Shown piece after piece: positions 7,579-13,953 of a stretch of DNA of 42,315 nt. The notes under the pieces were generated by a model that was given only the letters and a program-made list of their open reading frames with translations, had not been told where the DNA came from and searched no databases. Position 1 is the first letter of the stretch, and every line of letters starts with the position of its first letter. Position numbers and translations under genes: made by a program. This DNA is from Nocardioides guangzhouensis (GTDB lineage Bacteria; Actinomycetota; Actinomycetes; Propionibacteriales; Nocardioidaceae). Location of the stretch: the NCBI RefSeq assembly GCF_004519545.1, contig NZ_SDKM01000040.1, positions 1 through 42,315 on the forward strand, in the 5' to 3' direction.

Positions 7579-8438
7579 TGCTGCGACTGGGGCGGCACGA
7601 GTTCGACGACGCCGCGATGCTGGTGATGGCGATCGTCAACCGCACCCGCGACTCGTTCTACGACCGGGGCGCGACGTACGCCGAGGACGCCGCGCTCGAC
7701 CGGGTCCGCCGGGTCGTCGACGAGGGAGCCGCGATCGTCGACGTCGGCGGCGTGAAGGCCGGCCCGGGCGACGCCGTGGACGAGACCGAGGAGATCCGCC
7801 GGACCGTGGGCTTCGTCGCGCGGGTACGGGAGGAGTTCCCCGACCTCGTGATCTCGGTCGACACCTGGCGCGCGTCGGTCGGCCGCGAGGTGTGCGCCGC
7901 GGGCGCGGACCTGATGAACGACGCGTGGGGCGGGCACGACCCGGGGCTGATCGAGGTCGCCGCCGAGTTCGGCGCGGCGTACGTCTGCACGCACACCAAC
8001 GGCGCCGAGCCGCGCAGGCCCCCGCACCGGGCGTCGTACGCCGACGTGGTGCGGTCCGCGATCGACGACACGGTCGCGCTGGCCGAGCGGGCCGTGGCCG
8101 TCGGGGTGCCACGGGAGTCGGTGCTGATCGACCCGGCCCACGACTTCGAGAAGACCACCTGGCACTCGCTGGAGATCACGAGGCGGCTGGACGAGATGGT
8201 GGCGACCGGCTGGCCGGTGCTGGTGTCGCTGTCCAACAAGGACTTCGTCGGCGAGGCCCTCGACCTGCCCACCGACCGGCGGCTGACCGGCACGCTCGCC
8301 GCGACCGCGGTCAGTGCCTGGCACGGCGCCCGGGTGTACCGGGCGCACGAGGTGGTCGAGACGAAGCAGGTGCTCGACATGGTCGCCGCGATCCGGGGCG
8401 ACCGGCCCCCGGCCCGGGCGACCAGGGCGCTGGCATGA
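7578..8438 (+). CDS. folP2: Dihydropteroate synthase-like protein (FolP2 type)
   Basis: A 286-residue TIM-barrel protein of the pterin-binding (DHPS) family. It resembles the actinobacterial FolP2 paralogue: VMAIVNRTRDSFYDRG at residues about 16-31, DVGGVKAGPG, ISVDTW, NDAWGG and LVSLSNKDFVG. True DHPS has NVTPDSFSDGG and an SRK near the end; here these read NRTRDSFYDRG and SNK. Mycobacterium leprae FolP2 was reported to lack DHPS activity, and these changes fit that. The real role is therefore unknown, and folate synthesis should not be assumed. ATG 7578 overlaps the amidase stop by one base and the stop overlaps the next gene by ATGA, so it is translationally coupled on both sides. Confidence 0.82.
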   Translation: MLRLGRHEFDDAAMLVMAIVNRTRDSFYDRGATYAEDAALDRVRRVVDEGAAIVDVGGVKAGPGDAVDETEEIRRTVGFVARVREEFPDLVISVDTWRASVGREVCAAGADLMNDAWGGHDPGLIEVAAEFGAAYVCTHTNGAEPRRPPHRASYADVVRSAIDDTVALAERAVAVGVPRESVLIDPAHDFEKTTWHSLEITRRLDEMVATGWPVLVSLSNKDFVGEALDLPTDRRLTGTLAATAVSAWHGARVYRAHEVVETKQVLDMVAAIRGDRPPARATRALA

Positions 8439-9139
8439 CCGCCGCGGCGTTCTGCCCGATGACGCCGCTGCTGTTCCGCCACCTCTCGGGCGGAGCGGAC
8501 GCGGCGGGAGACCTGCGCGCGGCCGCGGTCGCCGCGGTGCACGACGCGACGGACGGGGCCGAGGCGGTGACCGTGCTGGTCCCGGTCGACGGCCGCGAGG
8601 CGCCGGCCGCCTGGTGGGACCCGTCCGGCCGGGTGGCCGGCGGCCGCCCGCTCGGCAGCCAGGTCGGGGAGCACCTGCTGGAGCTGGCGGGCTGCACCCT
8701 CCCCGCGACGTACGTCGCGTGCCCGGGCCCCGTTGAGTCGCGCCTCGCTGGCGTCGAGTCGCGCCCCGCTGACGTCGAGTCGCGCCTCGCTGACGTCGAG
8801 TCGCGCCTTGCTGGGGCCTCGCCGATCAGGGAGGCGCAACTCAACGAGCCGGGAACCGCGCTGCTCGTGCTCGGCGACGGTGCAGCCTGCCGACGGGACG
8901 GTGCGCCGGGGTACATCGACGACCGCTCCTTCGCGTACGACGACGCGGTCGCTGCGGCGCTCGGGTCCGGCGACACGGGTGCCCTGGCGGGGCTGGACGA
9001 GGCCCTCGGCGCGGAGCTGCTCGCCACCGGCCGGCTGACCTGGCCGGTCGCCGCGGCCGTGCTGGCGCCGGTGTCCGCCGAGCTGCGCTACCGCGACGAC
9101 CCCTACGGGCTCAGCTGGTTCGTCGCGCTCTGGCGCTGA
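8435..9139 (+). CDS. Class III extradiol dioxygenase subunit B-like protein with a repeat insertion
   Basis: A 234-residue protein related to the LigB-fold family often annotated in actinobacteria as class III extradiol dioxygenase subunit B-like. The C-terminal half carries the family stretch LLVLGDGAACRRDGAPGYID followed by FAYDDAVAAAL. The N-terminal AAFCPMTPLL also fits. No dioxygenase substrate is known for this family, so the name describes the fold only. Residues about 99-137 are not family sequence: they are four 7-residue units VESR(L/P)A(G/D) plus IREAQLNE, encoded by the repeat cluster at 8731-8846, inserted in frame. The start overlaps the folP2 stop (ATGA). The convergent thioesterase gene ends 6 bp away. 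Confidence 0.72.
   Translation: MTAAAFCPMTPLLFRHLSGGADAAGDLRAAAVAAVHDATDGAEAVTVLVPVDGREAPAAWWDPSGRVAGGRPLGSQVGEHLLELAGCTLPATYVACPGPVESRLAGVESRPADVESRLADVESRLAGASPIREAQLNEPGTALLVLGDGAACRRDGAPGYIDDRSFAYDDAVAAALGSGDTGALAGLDEALGAELLATGRLTWPVAAAVLAPVSAELRYRDDPYGLSWFVALWR
8731..8846. repeat. In-frame intragenic repeat cluster, four 21-bp units plus an inverted copy
   Basis: Units begin at 8732, 8753, 8774 and 8795 with a period of exactly 21 bp and core G(T/C)(T/C)GAGTCGCGCC. At 8831-8846 the inverted partner GAGGCGCAACTCAACG closes the cluster and can pair with the first unit at 8731-8746 with one mismatch. The units are relatives of the intergenic 22-bp array at 2765-2830. Period 21 keeps the host gene open, whereas period 22 would not. 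Confidence 0.88.
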
Positions 9140-9145
9140 GAACGC

Positions 9146-9952
9146 TCAGTCCGGCCGGCGGTCCCGCCGCCGGGTGACCAGCAGCGACTGGGTGGTCCGG
9201 GCGACCAGCCCGGCCTCGTCGTGCACCGTCGCGGTCGCGATGCCGGTCGCGGCCGGGCCGAGCGTGCTCGTGGCGTCCACGCACACCCAGTCGCCGAACG
9301 GCTCCCGGAGCAGGTGCACGGTGATCTCGGTGTTCATGAACGACCACTCCGCCGGGTCGAGCGCCGCCGAGACGCCGGACGCAGAGTCGACGCAGGTCAT
9401 CAGCATCGGCAGTCCGGTCAGTGGCTCGCCCGGCAGCAGCGGGACGGCCGGCCGCATCCATACGGTGGCAGCACCCGGTGAGAGCACGGCGCCGGAGACC
9501 CAGGACCAGGTCACGTGGTCGACGTACCCCCGGACCCAGGAGGCGGGCAGGTCACCCGGGGCGCCGTCCGCGGGACCGTGGGGGAGCGGCACGTCCTTCC
9601 CCGGGCCGTCGTCCGCCGCCGGGACCACCCAGGCCCGCGCCACTGCGCACGGTCGACCGGCCGCGACGTCGTGCAGCGAGGCCGAGAGGAGGGCGACGGT
9701 CCGTCCCGGCCGCTCGACCGACGTGGCGACTCGCAGTCGCCCGACCGGCACCGGTCCGAGCAGGTCGACCGAGATCCGGGAGAGCGTCTGCCCAGGCTCC
9801 AGGAGCGCCTCGAGCGCCCGGGTCAGCAGCCCCGACGGAGGGCCCCCGTGCTGGGCCGTCGCGCTCCACGGACCGGCGGTCGCCGGGGTCGCGAGCACCT
9901 CGTCCGGAGCGTCCGTCGGGAGGTAGAACGAGCCCTCTGAAGCCGATTTCAT
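9146..9952 (-). CDS. Acyl-CoA thioesterase family protein (double hotdog)
   Basis: A 268-residue protein of the TesB-like thioesterase superfamily. The N-terminal hotdog shows the conserved TAQHGGPPSGLLTRALE (about residues 32-48), where the Gly-Gly-Pro turn precedes the long helix, followed by RISVDLLGPVPVG. The C-terminal hotdog carries SFMNTEITVHLLREP, typical of the second half. It probably hydrolyses acyl-CoA thioesters; chain length is unknown. ATG 9952 lies only 36 bp from tRNA-Thr on the other strand, so the two divergent promoters share that gap. The gene is convergent with the LigB-like gene, with 6 bp between stops. Confidence 0.85.
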   Translation of the reverse strand: MKSASEGSFYLPTDAPDEVLATPATAGPWSATAQHGGPPSGLLTRALEALLEPGQTLSRISVDLLGPVPVGRLRVATSVERPGRTVALLSASLHDVAAGRPCAVARAWVVPAADDGPGKDVPLPHGPADGAPGDLPASWVRGYVDHVTWSWVSGAVLSPGAATVWMRPAVPLLPGEPLTGLPMLMTCVDSASGVSAALDPAEWSFMNTEITVHLLREPFGDWVCVDATSTLGPAATGIATATVHDEAGLVARTTQSLLVTRRRDRRPD

Positions 9953-9971
9953 CTTCTCCCGCCAGCGTGTG

Positions 9972-9977
9972 TATTCT
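9972..9977 (+). promoter_or_regulatory. -10 box (TATTCT) for tRNA-Thr
   Basis: TATTCT ends 11 nt before the first base of tRNA-Thr, so transcription would start a few bases ahead of the mature 5' end. No convincing -35 hexamer is seen. The 36-bp gap is shared with the divergent thioesterase promoter. Confidence 0.45.
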
Positions 9978-9988
9978 TCTCGCTCGTT

Positions 9989-10061
9989 GCCCCTTTAGCT
10001 CAGTCGGCAGAGCGTCTCCATGGTAAGGAGAAGGTCTACGGTTCGATTCCGTAAAGGGGCT
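9989..10061 (+). tRNA. tRNA-Thr (GGU anticodon)
   Basis: A complete 73-nt cloverleaf. The acceptor stem is GCCCCTT/AAGGGGC, the D-stem GCTC/GAGC, the anticodon stem TCTCC/GGAGA with loop ATGGTAA (anticodon GGT), and the T arm TACGG-TTCGATT-CCGTA with discriminator T. CCA is not encoded. It is the first of two tRNAs ahead of rpmG, an order also known in other actinobacteria. Confidence 0.96.
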
Positions 10062-10112
10062 CTGGGTTGGGGTCCCGCCGTACGCTAGTCCGGCGGGGCG
10101 CCCCGTCCCGGT

Positions 10113-10186
10113 GGCGGGGTAGCTCAGGTGGTTAGAGCACACGGCTCATAATCGTGGTGTCGCGGGTTCGAGTCCCGCCCCCGCTA
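10113..10186 (+). tRNA. tRNA-Met (CAU anticodon, elongator type)
   Basis: A complete 74-nt cloverleaf. The acceptor stem is GGCGGGG/CCCCGCT with a G-U first pair, the anticodon stem CACGG/TCGTG with loop CTCATAA (anticodon CAT), and the T arm GCGGG-TTCGAGT-CCCGC with discriminator A. The anticodon stem lacks the three G-C pairs of initiator tRNA, so it is an elongator. A tRNA-Ile2 with lysidine-modified CAU is less likely but not excluded by eye. It lies 31 bp upstream of rpmG. Confidence 0.92.
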
Positions 10187-10217
10187 CTCAGATCAACCAT
10201 TCGACGAAGGACTTCCC

Positions 10218-10388
10218 GTGGCCAGCAAGAGCTCTGACGTTCGCCCGAAGATCACGCTCGCGTGCGTGGACTGCAAGGAGCGCAACTACATCACCAAGAA
10301 GAACCGTCGGAACGACCCCGACCGCCTCGAGCTGCAGAAGTTCTGCCCGCGCTGCCGCAAGCACACCGCGCACCGCGAGACCCGCTGA
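10218..10388 (+). CDS. rpmG: 50S ribosomal protein L33 (zinc-binding type)
   Basis: A 56-residue L33 starting at GTG 10218 with ribosome site GAAGGA 6 nt upstream. It reads MASKSSDVRPKITLACVDCK and ends HTAHRETR, the full family length. Two Cys pairs, C16/C19 (CVDC) and C43/C46 (CPRC), make a zinc ribbon, so this is the zinc-dependent paralogue. Many actinobacteria also carry a Cys-less copy under Zur control; none is seen here. The position between tRNA-Met and the HadAB-like genes matches rpmG2 in Mycobacterium tuberculosis. A strong terminator follows. Confidence 0.96.
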   Translation: MASKSSDVRPKITLACVDCKERNYITKKNRRNDPDRLELQKFCPRCRKHTAHRETR

Positions 10389-10408
10389 GGCTCTTCCCTT
10401 CATCGTCC

Positions 10409-10447
10409 GCGAGGGCGGCACCCGACCCGGTCGGGTGCCGCCCTCGC
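10409..10447 (+). terminator. rpmG terminator
   Basis: Perfect 17-bp stem, 10409-10425 with 10431-10447, and a 5-nt loop (CCCGG) whose outer bases can also pair. It begins 20 bp after the rpmG stop and is followed by ATTTC. It ends the tRNA-Thr/tRNA-Met/rpmG unit. Confidence 0.88.
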
Positions 10448-10493
10448 GCCATTTCGCGTCGCACATCCGGACCCGCGGTGCCACGATGACCGG

Positions 10494-10973
10494 GTGACCC
10501 ACGACGAGCCCGAGCCGGTGCCGACCCTGCACGACTGGGCAGGCGGGGCGACCGCGTTCCGGCGGCTGATCGACGCCTTCTACGACCGGGTCGAGCGCGA
10601 CGACCTGCTCGCGCCCCTGTTCCCCGGCGGCGTCCCCGAGGAGCACCGGGCGCACGTCACGGCCTGGTGGGTCGAGGTCTTCGGCGGCGACCCGGCGTAC
10701 ACCGCGACGCTGGGCGGCTACCGCCGGATGCTCGACCACCACCGCGGGCTCGGGATCACCCCGGAGCAGCGGTCCCGGTTCGCCTCGCTGATGAGCCTGG
10801 CCGCGGACGACGCCGGGCTGCCCGACGACCCGGAGTTCCGCGCCGCGTTCGTCGGGTACGTCGAGTGGGGCACCCGGCTCGCGCTGCACAACTCGCAGCC
10901 CGGCGCCGAGGTGGTCGAGGAGGCGCCGGTCCCGCGCTGGGGCTGGGGAGTCGCCCCGCCGTACCTCCCCTGA
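10494..10973 (+). CDS. Group II truncated haemoglobin
   Basis: A 159-residue globin of the truncated (2-on-2) type. The shortened A helix region (FRRLIDAFYDRVERDDLLAPLFP), the WWVEVFGGDPAYT segment and the F-helix MLDHHRG with candidate proximal His82/His83 match group II members. The long C-terminal part, ending VPRWGWGVAPPYLP, is also usual for the family. These proteins bind O2 or NO, with roles in oxygen handling or NO and peroxide defence. It starts at GTG 10494 with CACGAT 6 nt upstream and no Shine-Dalgarno, so it looks leaderless. It stands alone after the rpmG terminator. Confidence 0.85.
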   Translation: MTHDEPEPVPTLHDWAGGATAFRRLIDAFYDRVERDDLLAPLFPGGVPEEHRAHVTAWWVEVFGGDPAYTATLGGYRRMLDHHRGLGITPEQRSRFASLMSLAADDAGLPDDPEFRAAFVGYVEWGTRLALHNSQPGAEVVEEAPVPRWGWGVAPPYLP

Positions 10974-10981
10974 GGCGCTGC

Positions 10982-10987
10982 TAGCGT
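10982..10987 (+). promoter_or_regulatory. Leaderless -10 box (TAGCGT) for the HadA-like/HadB-like/murB unit
   Basis: TAGCGT ends 7 nt before ATG 10995. No ribosome site precedes the ATG. The box lies only 8 bp after the truncated haemoglobin stop codon and should drive the three overlapping genes that follow. Confidence 0.6.
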
Positions 10988-10994
10988 TCCTCGT

Positions 10995-11393
10995 ATGCCC
11001 ATCGACCAGTCCCTCGTCGGCCGGGAGTTCCCGTCGTCGGCGCCCCGTGAGGTGACCGAGGACCACGTACGCGCGTTCGTCGAGGCCACCGGCGGGGAGT
11101 ACGCCGGCCAGGTGCCGCCGACCTACCCCATCGTGCTCACCTTCGACGCCATGTTCGCCTTCCTCGACGCCGAGCAGATCGACCTGCACCGGATCGTGCA
11201 CGGCGACCAGAAGTTCACCTACGAGCGGCCGATCGAGGTCGGCGACGTGCTCACCGCCACCCTCGGGGTGTCCGGGGTCCGTTCGCTCGGCGGGGCCGAC
11301 ATCATCCGGACCACCAGCGAGGTGCGCGACGCCGGCGGCGCGCTGGTCTGCACCGCGGCGGCCACCCTCGTGCACGGCGGAGGTGCCGCATGA
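10995..11393 (+). CDS. MaoC-like dehydratase, HadA-type subunit
   Basis: A 132-residue single-hotdog protein of the FAS1-like/MaoC dehydratase group. It aligns with HadA of mycobacteria: GREFPSSAPREVTEDHVRAF, VPPTYPIVLTFD and VHGDQKFTYERPIEVGD. It lacks the Asp-x4-His hydratase motif, as HadA does; in the mycobacterial HadAB dimer the A subunit shapes the acyl channel and HadB supplies the catalytic residues. The likely reaction is dehydration of 3-hydroxyacyl-ACP or -CoA. ATGA overlap with the next gene indicates stoichiometric synthesis. In mycobacteria this pair serves mycolic acid synthesis; Nocardioides-type bacteria have no mycolates, so the substrate here is open. Confidence 0.87.
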   Translation: MPIDQSLVGREFPSSAPREVTEDHVRAFVEATGGEYAGQVPPTYPIVLTFDAMFAFLDAEQIDLHRIVHGDQKFTYERPIEVGDVLTATLGVSGVRSLGGADIIRTTSEVRDAGGALVCTAAATLVHGGGAA

Positions 11394-11773
11394 GCACCCT
11401 CGAGCCCCGCACGTTCACGGTCACCCGGGCCGACCTGGTCGCCTACGCGAACGCCAGCGGCGACCAGAACCCGATCCACCAGGACGAGGACGTGGCGAAG
11501 AGCGTCGGCCTGCCCGGCGTGATCGCCCACGGCATGTTCACGATGGCCCTGGTCGCCCGCGCCGTCGAGTCCTGGACCGGCCCCGGCCGGGTGGTCGAGC
11601 TGGGCTGCAAGTTCACGAAGCCGGTCGTCGTGCCGGCCGGTGACGCGGGCACGGAGGTCACCGTCGCCGGGACGATGGGCGACCCCTCCGACGGCGTGGC
11701 GACGATCGCGCTCGAGGTCACCTGCGGCGGGGAGAAGGTGCTCGGGGCACCCAGGGCCGTGGTTCGTGTCTGA
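11390..11773 (+). CDS. MaoC-like dehydratase, HadB-type catalytic subunit
   Basis: A 127-residue hotdog protein with the complete hydratase-2 motif GDQNPIHQD, giving catalytic D25 and H30 (Asp-x4-His), followed by GLPGVIAHGMFTMAL. It aligns with HadB (Rv0636) and should form the active heterodimer with the preceding subunit. The start overlaps the upstream stop (ATGA), and murB begins inside its last codons, so all three are on one message. There is no HadC-like third gene; murB occupies that place. Confidence 0.9.
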   Translation: MSTLEPRTFTVTRADLVAYANASGDQNPIHQDEDVAKSVGLPGVIAHGMFTMALVARAVESWTGPGRVVELGCKFTKPVVVPAGDAGTEVTVAGTMGDPSDGVATIALEVTCGGEKVLGAPRAVVRV

Positions 11774-12833
11774 GCACGGGCCCGGGCGACGCCTGGCCGA
11801 GCTCACGACGCTGCGCCTCGGCGGCCCCGCCGCCCACCTCGTCGACGCCACGTCCGAGGCCGAGGTGGTGGGCACCGTCAGCGCCGCGGACGACGCCGGT
11901 CGCGACGTGCTCCTCGTCGCCGGCGGCAGCAACCTGGTGGTCGCCGACGCGGGCTTCGACGGGACAGTCGTGCAGATCTCGACCCGCGGGATCAGGGCCG
12001 ACGTCGAGGACACAGGGGACCCGACCTGCGGGGGGGTGCTGGTCACGGTCGCCGCCGGCGAGGTGTGGGACGACCTGGTCGCCCGCGCGGTGAACGCGGG
12101 CTGGGTGGGGATCGAGGCCCTGTCCGGCATCCCGGGCTCGGTCGGCGCCACCCCGATCCAGAACGTCGGGGCCTACGGCCAGGAGGTCTCCGAGACCGTC
12201 GCCTCGGTCCGCACCTGGGACCGGGAGGACCGGCAGGTCCGCACCATCCCGGCCGCCGACTGCGGCTTCGGCTACCGGACCAGTCGGTTCAAGGCCGACC
12301 CGAGCCGGTACGTCGTGCTGTCGGTGACCTTCCAGTTCCGCACCGGCGACCTCGGCGCGCCGGTGAAGTACGCCGAGCTCGCCCGCGCGCTCGGCGTCGA
12401 GCCGGGGGAGCGCGCCACGCTCCCGCAGGTACGCCGCGCGGTGCTGGGCCTGCGCGCCGGCAAGGGCATGGTGCTGGACCCCGAGGACCACGACACGTGG
12501 AGCGCCGGCTCGTTCTTCACCAACCCGTTCCTCACCGCGGAGCAGGCCGCGGAGCTGCCCGACGACGCCCCGCGGTTCCCGCAGCCCGACGGCACGGTGA
12601 AGACCAGCGCCGCCTGGCTGATCGAGCGGGCCGGCTTCGGCAAGGGCTACGGCCTCGACCTGCACGGCGGCCGCGCCAGCCTCTCCACCAAGCACACCCT
12701 GGCGCTCTCCAACCGCGGCGGCGCCACCACCGAGGACCTGCTCCGGCTGGCCCGCGAGGTCCGCGACGGGGTCGCCGAGAGGTTCGGGGTCCGGCTGGTC
12801 AACGAGCCGGTGCTGGTCGGCTGCGAGCTCTGA
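11766..12833 (+). CDS. murB: UDP-N-acetylmuramate dehydrogenase
   Basis: A 355-residue MurB, which reduces UDP-GlcNAc-enolpyruvate to UDP-MurNAc with NADPH and FAD in peptidoglycan precursor synthesis. The FAD-binding PCMH domain shows TLRLGGPAAHLV and VAGGSNLVV. EALSGIPGSVGATPIQNVGA is the core signature. The catalytic Ser lies in WSAGSFFTNPF and the late Glu in NEPVLVGCEL. I start at GTG 11766, which overlaps the HadB-like stop by 8 bp and gives MSEHGPGRRLAELTTLRLGG, the normal beginning. A large hairpin follows, shared with the convergent adenosine deaminase gene. Confidence 0.94.
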   Translation: MSEHGPGRRLAELTTLRLGGPAAHLVDATSEAEVVGTVSAADDAGRDVLLVAGGSNLVVADAGFDGTVVQISTRGIRADVEDTGDPTCGGVLVTVAAGEVWDDLVARAVNAGWVGIEALSGIPGSVGATPIQNVGAYGQEVSETVASVRTWDREDRQVRTIPAADCGFGYRTSRFKADPSRYVVLSVTFQFRTGDLGAPVKYAELARALGVEPGERATLPQVRRAVLGLRAGKGMVLDPEDHDTWSAGSFFTNPFLTAEQAAELPDDAPRFPQPDGTVKTSAAWLIERAGFGKGYGLDLHGGRASLSTKHTLALSNRGGATTEDLLRLAREVRDGVAERFGVRLVNEPVLVGCEL

Positions 12834-12834
12834 G

Positions 12835-12890
12835 GACGTCATCCGAGCTGGCCGCCCGGGCGCCCCGGGCGGCCGGATCGCATGACGTCC
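12835..12890. terminator. Large two-part hairpin between convergent murB and the deaminase gene
   Basis: The inner stem is 11 bp, 12850-12860 with 12864-12874, loop CGC. The outer stem is 9 bp, GGACGTCAT (12835-12843) with ATGACGTCC (12882-12890). It lies in the 66-bp gap between two stop codons that face each other, so it can end transcription from both sides. Confidence 0.8.
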
Positions 12891-12899
12891 CGCGCGCGC

Positions 12900-13952
12900 T
12901 CAGACGGGCTCGGCCTTCAACCAGGCGTCGATGTCCGCCAGCGACCGCTCCACCACGTCGGACGGCGCCCGTGACGCCCGGAACGACATCCGGGCGAGCT
13001 CAGCGAGCTGGGCGTCGGTGAGCTCGTGGGCGGCCCGCATGGTGGCGTACTGGCCTTCGAGCCGCGAGCCGAACAGCAGCGGGTCGTCGGCGCCGAGCGC
13101 GATCGTGGCGCCGGCCTCCATCAGCTGCGGCAGGGGCACCGACGTCAGGTCCGAGTAGACGCCCAGGGCCACGTTGGAGACCGGGCAGACCTCGAGGGCC
13201 ACCCCGGACTCGACGACCCGCTCCAGCAGCGCCGGGTCCTCCGCGGACCGGATGCCGTGGCCGAGCCGGTCGGCGTGCAGGTGGTCGAGGACGTCCCGGA
13301 TGTTCTCCGGCCCACGCAGCTCGCCGCCGTGCGGCGCCAGCAGCAGCCCGGCCCGCTCGGCGATCGCGAACGCCGGGCCGAACTCGGACGTGGTGCCGCG
13401 CCGCTCGTCGTTGGACAGGCCGAACCCGACCACGCCGCGGCCGGCGTACTGGCCGGCCAGCCGGGCGAGGGTGCGCGCGTCCAGGGGGTGCCGGGTGCGG
13501 TTGGCCGCGATCAGCACGGCCATGCCCAGCCCGGTCCGCTCGGAGGCGTCGCGGACACAGTCGAGGACGAGGTCGGTGAACGCCGTGATCCCGCCGAACC
13601 GGGCGCCGTACCCGCTGGGGTCGACCTGGATCTCCAGCCACCGGCCACCGTCACGGACGTCGTCCTCGGCCGCCTCGAGCACCAGCCGGCGTACGTCGTC
13701 CTCGGTGCGGAGCACCGACCGCGCGACGTCGTAGAGCCGCTGGAACCGGAACCAGCCCTTCTCGTCCGCGGCCGAGAGCTGCGGCGGCCAGTCCTCGACC
13801 AGCGCGTCGGGCAGGTGCACGCCGTCCCGCGCGGCCAGCTCGACCAGGGTGGCGTGACGCATCGACCCCGTGAAGTGCAGGTGCAGGTGCGCCTTGGGCA
13901 GGTCCGTCAGGTCGCGACGGGCCGTGCCCTCCCGACCAGCGCCGAGCGCCAC
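12900..13952 (-). CDS. Adenosine deaminase family protein
   Basis: A 350-residue metal-dependent amidohydrolase of the adenosine/AMP deaminase family. The metal ligands are visible: H24 and H26 in AHLHLHFTGS, a later His in APHGGELRG with the catalytic Glu, His in RLGHGI, and the Asp pair in ALGADDPLLFG. Two substrate-contact sites differ from classic adenosine deaminase: the LDG Asp after the first His pair is Thr (HFTG), and the usual LAGDE reads LSNDE. Adenosine is therefore not assured; another purine or nucleoside is possible. It starts at GTG 13952, one base after the aminotransferase stop, and is translationally coupled to it. Confidence 0.82.
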   Translation of the reverse strand: MALGAGREGTARRDLTDLPKAHLHLHFTGSMRHATLVELAARDGVHLPDALVEDWPPQLSAADEKGWFRFQRLYDVARSVLRTEDDVRRLVLEAAEDDVRDGGRWLEIQVDPSGYGARFGGITAFTDLVLDCVRDASERTGLGMAVLIAANRTRHPLDARTLARLAGQYAGRGVVGFGLSNDERRGTTSEFGPAFAIAERAGLLLAPHGGELRGPENIRDVLDHLHADRLGHGIRSAEDPALLERVVESGVALEVCPVSNVALGVYSDLTSVPLPQLMEAGATIALGADDPLLFGSRLEGQYATMRAAHELTDAQLAELARMSFRASRAPSDVVERSLADIDAWLKAEPV

Positions 13953-13953
13953 C

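Noticed and set aside
9552..10142. 196-codon minus-strand open frame running through tRNA-Thr
   Set aside because: It crosses a canonical tRNA and overlaps the thioesterase gene in another frame; no homology is recognisable.
10113..10186. tRNA-Ile2 (lysidine-modified CAU) instead of tRNA-Met
   Set aside because: The place beside tRNA-Thr and rpmG and the overall stem pattern favour elongator Met, though only a tRNA model score would settle it.
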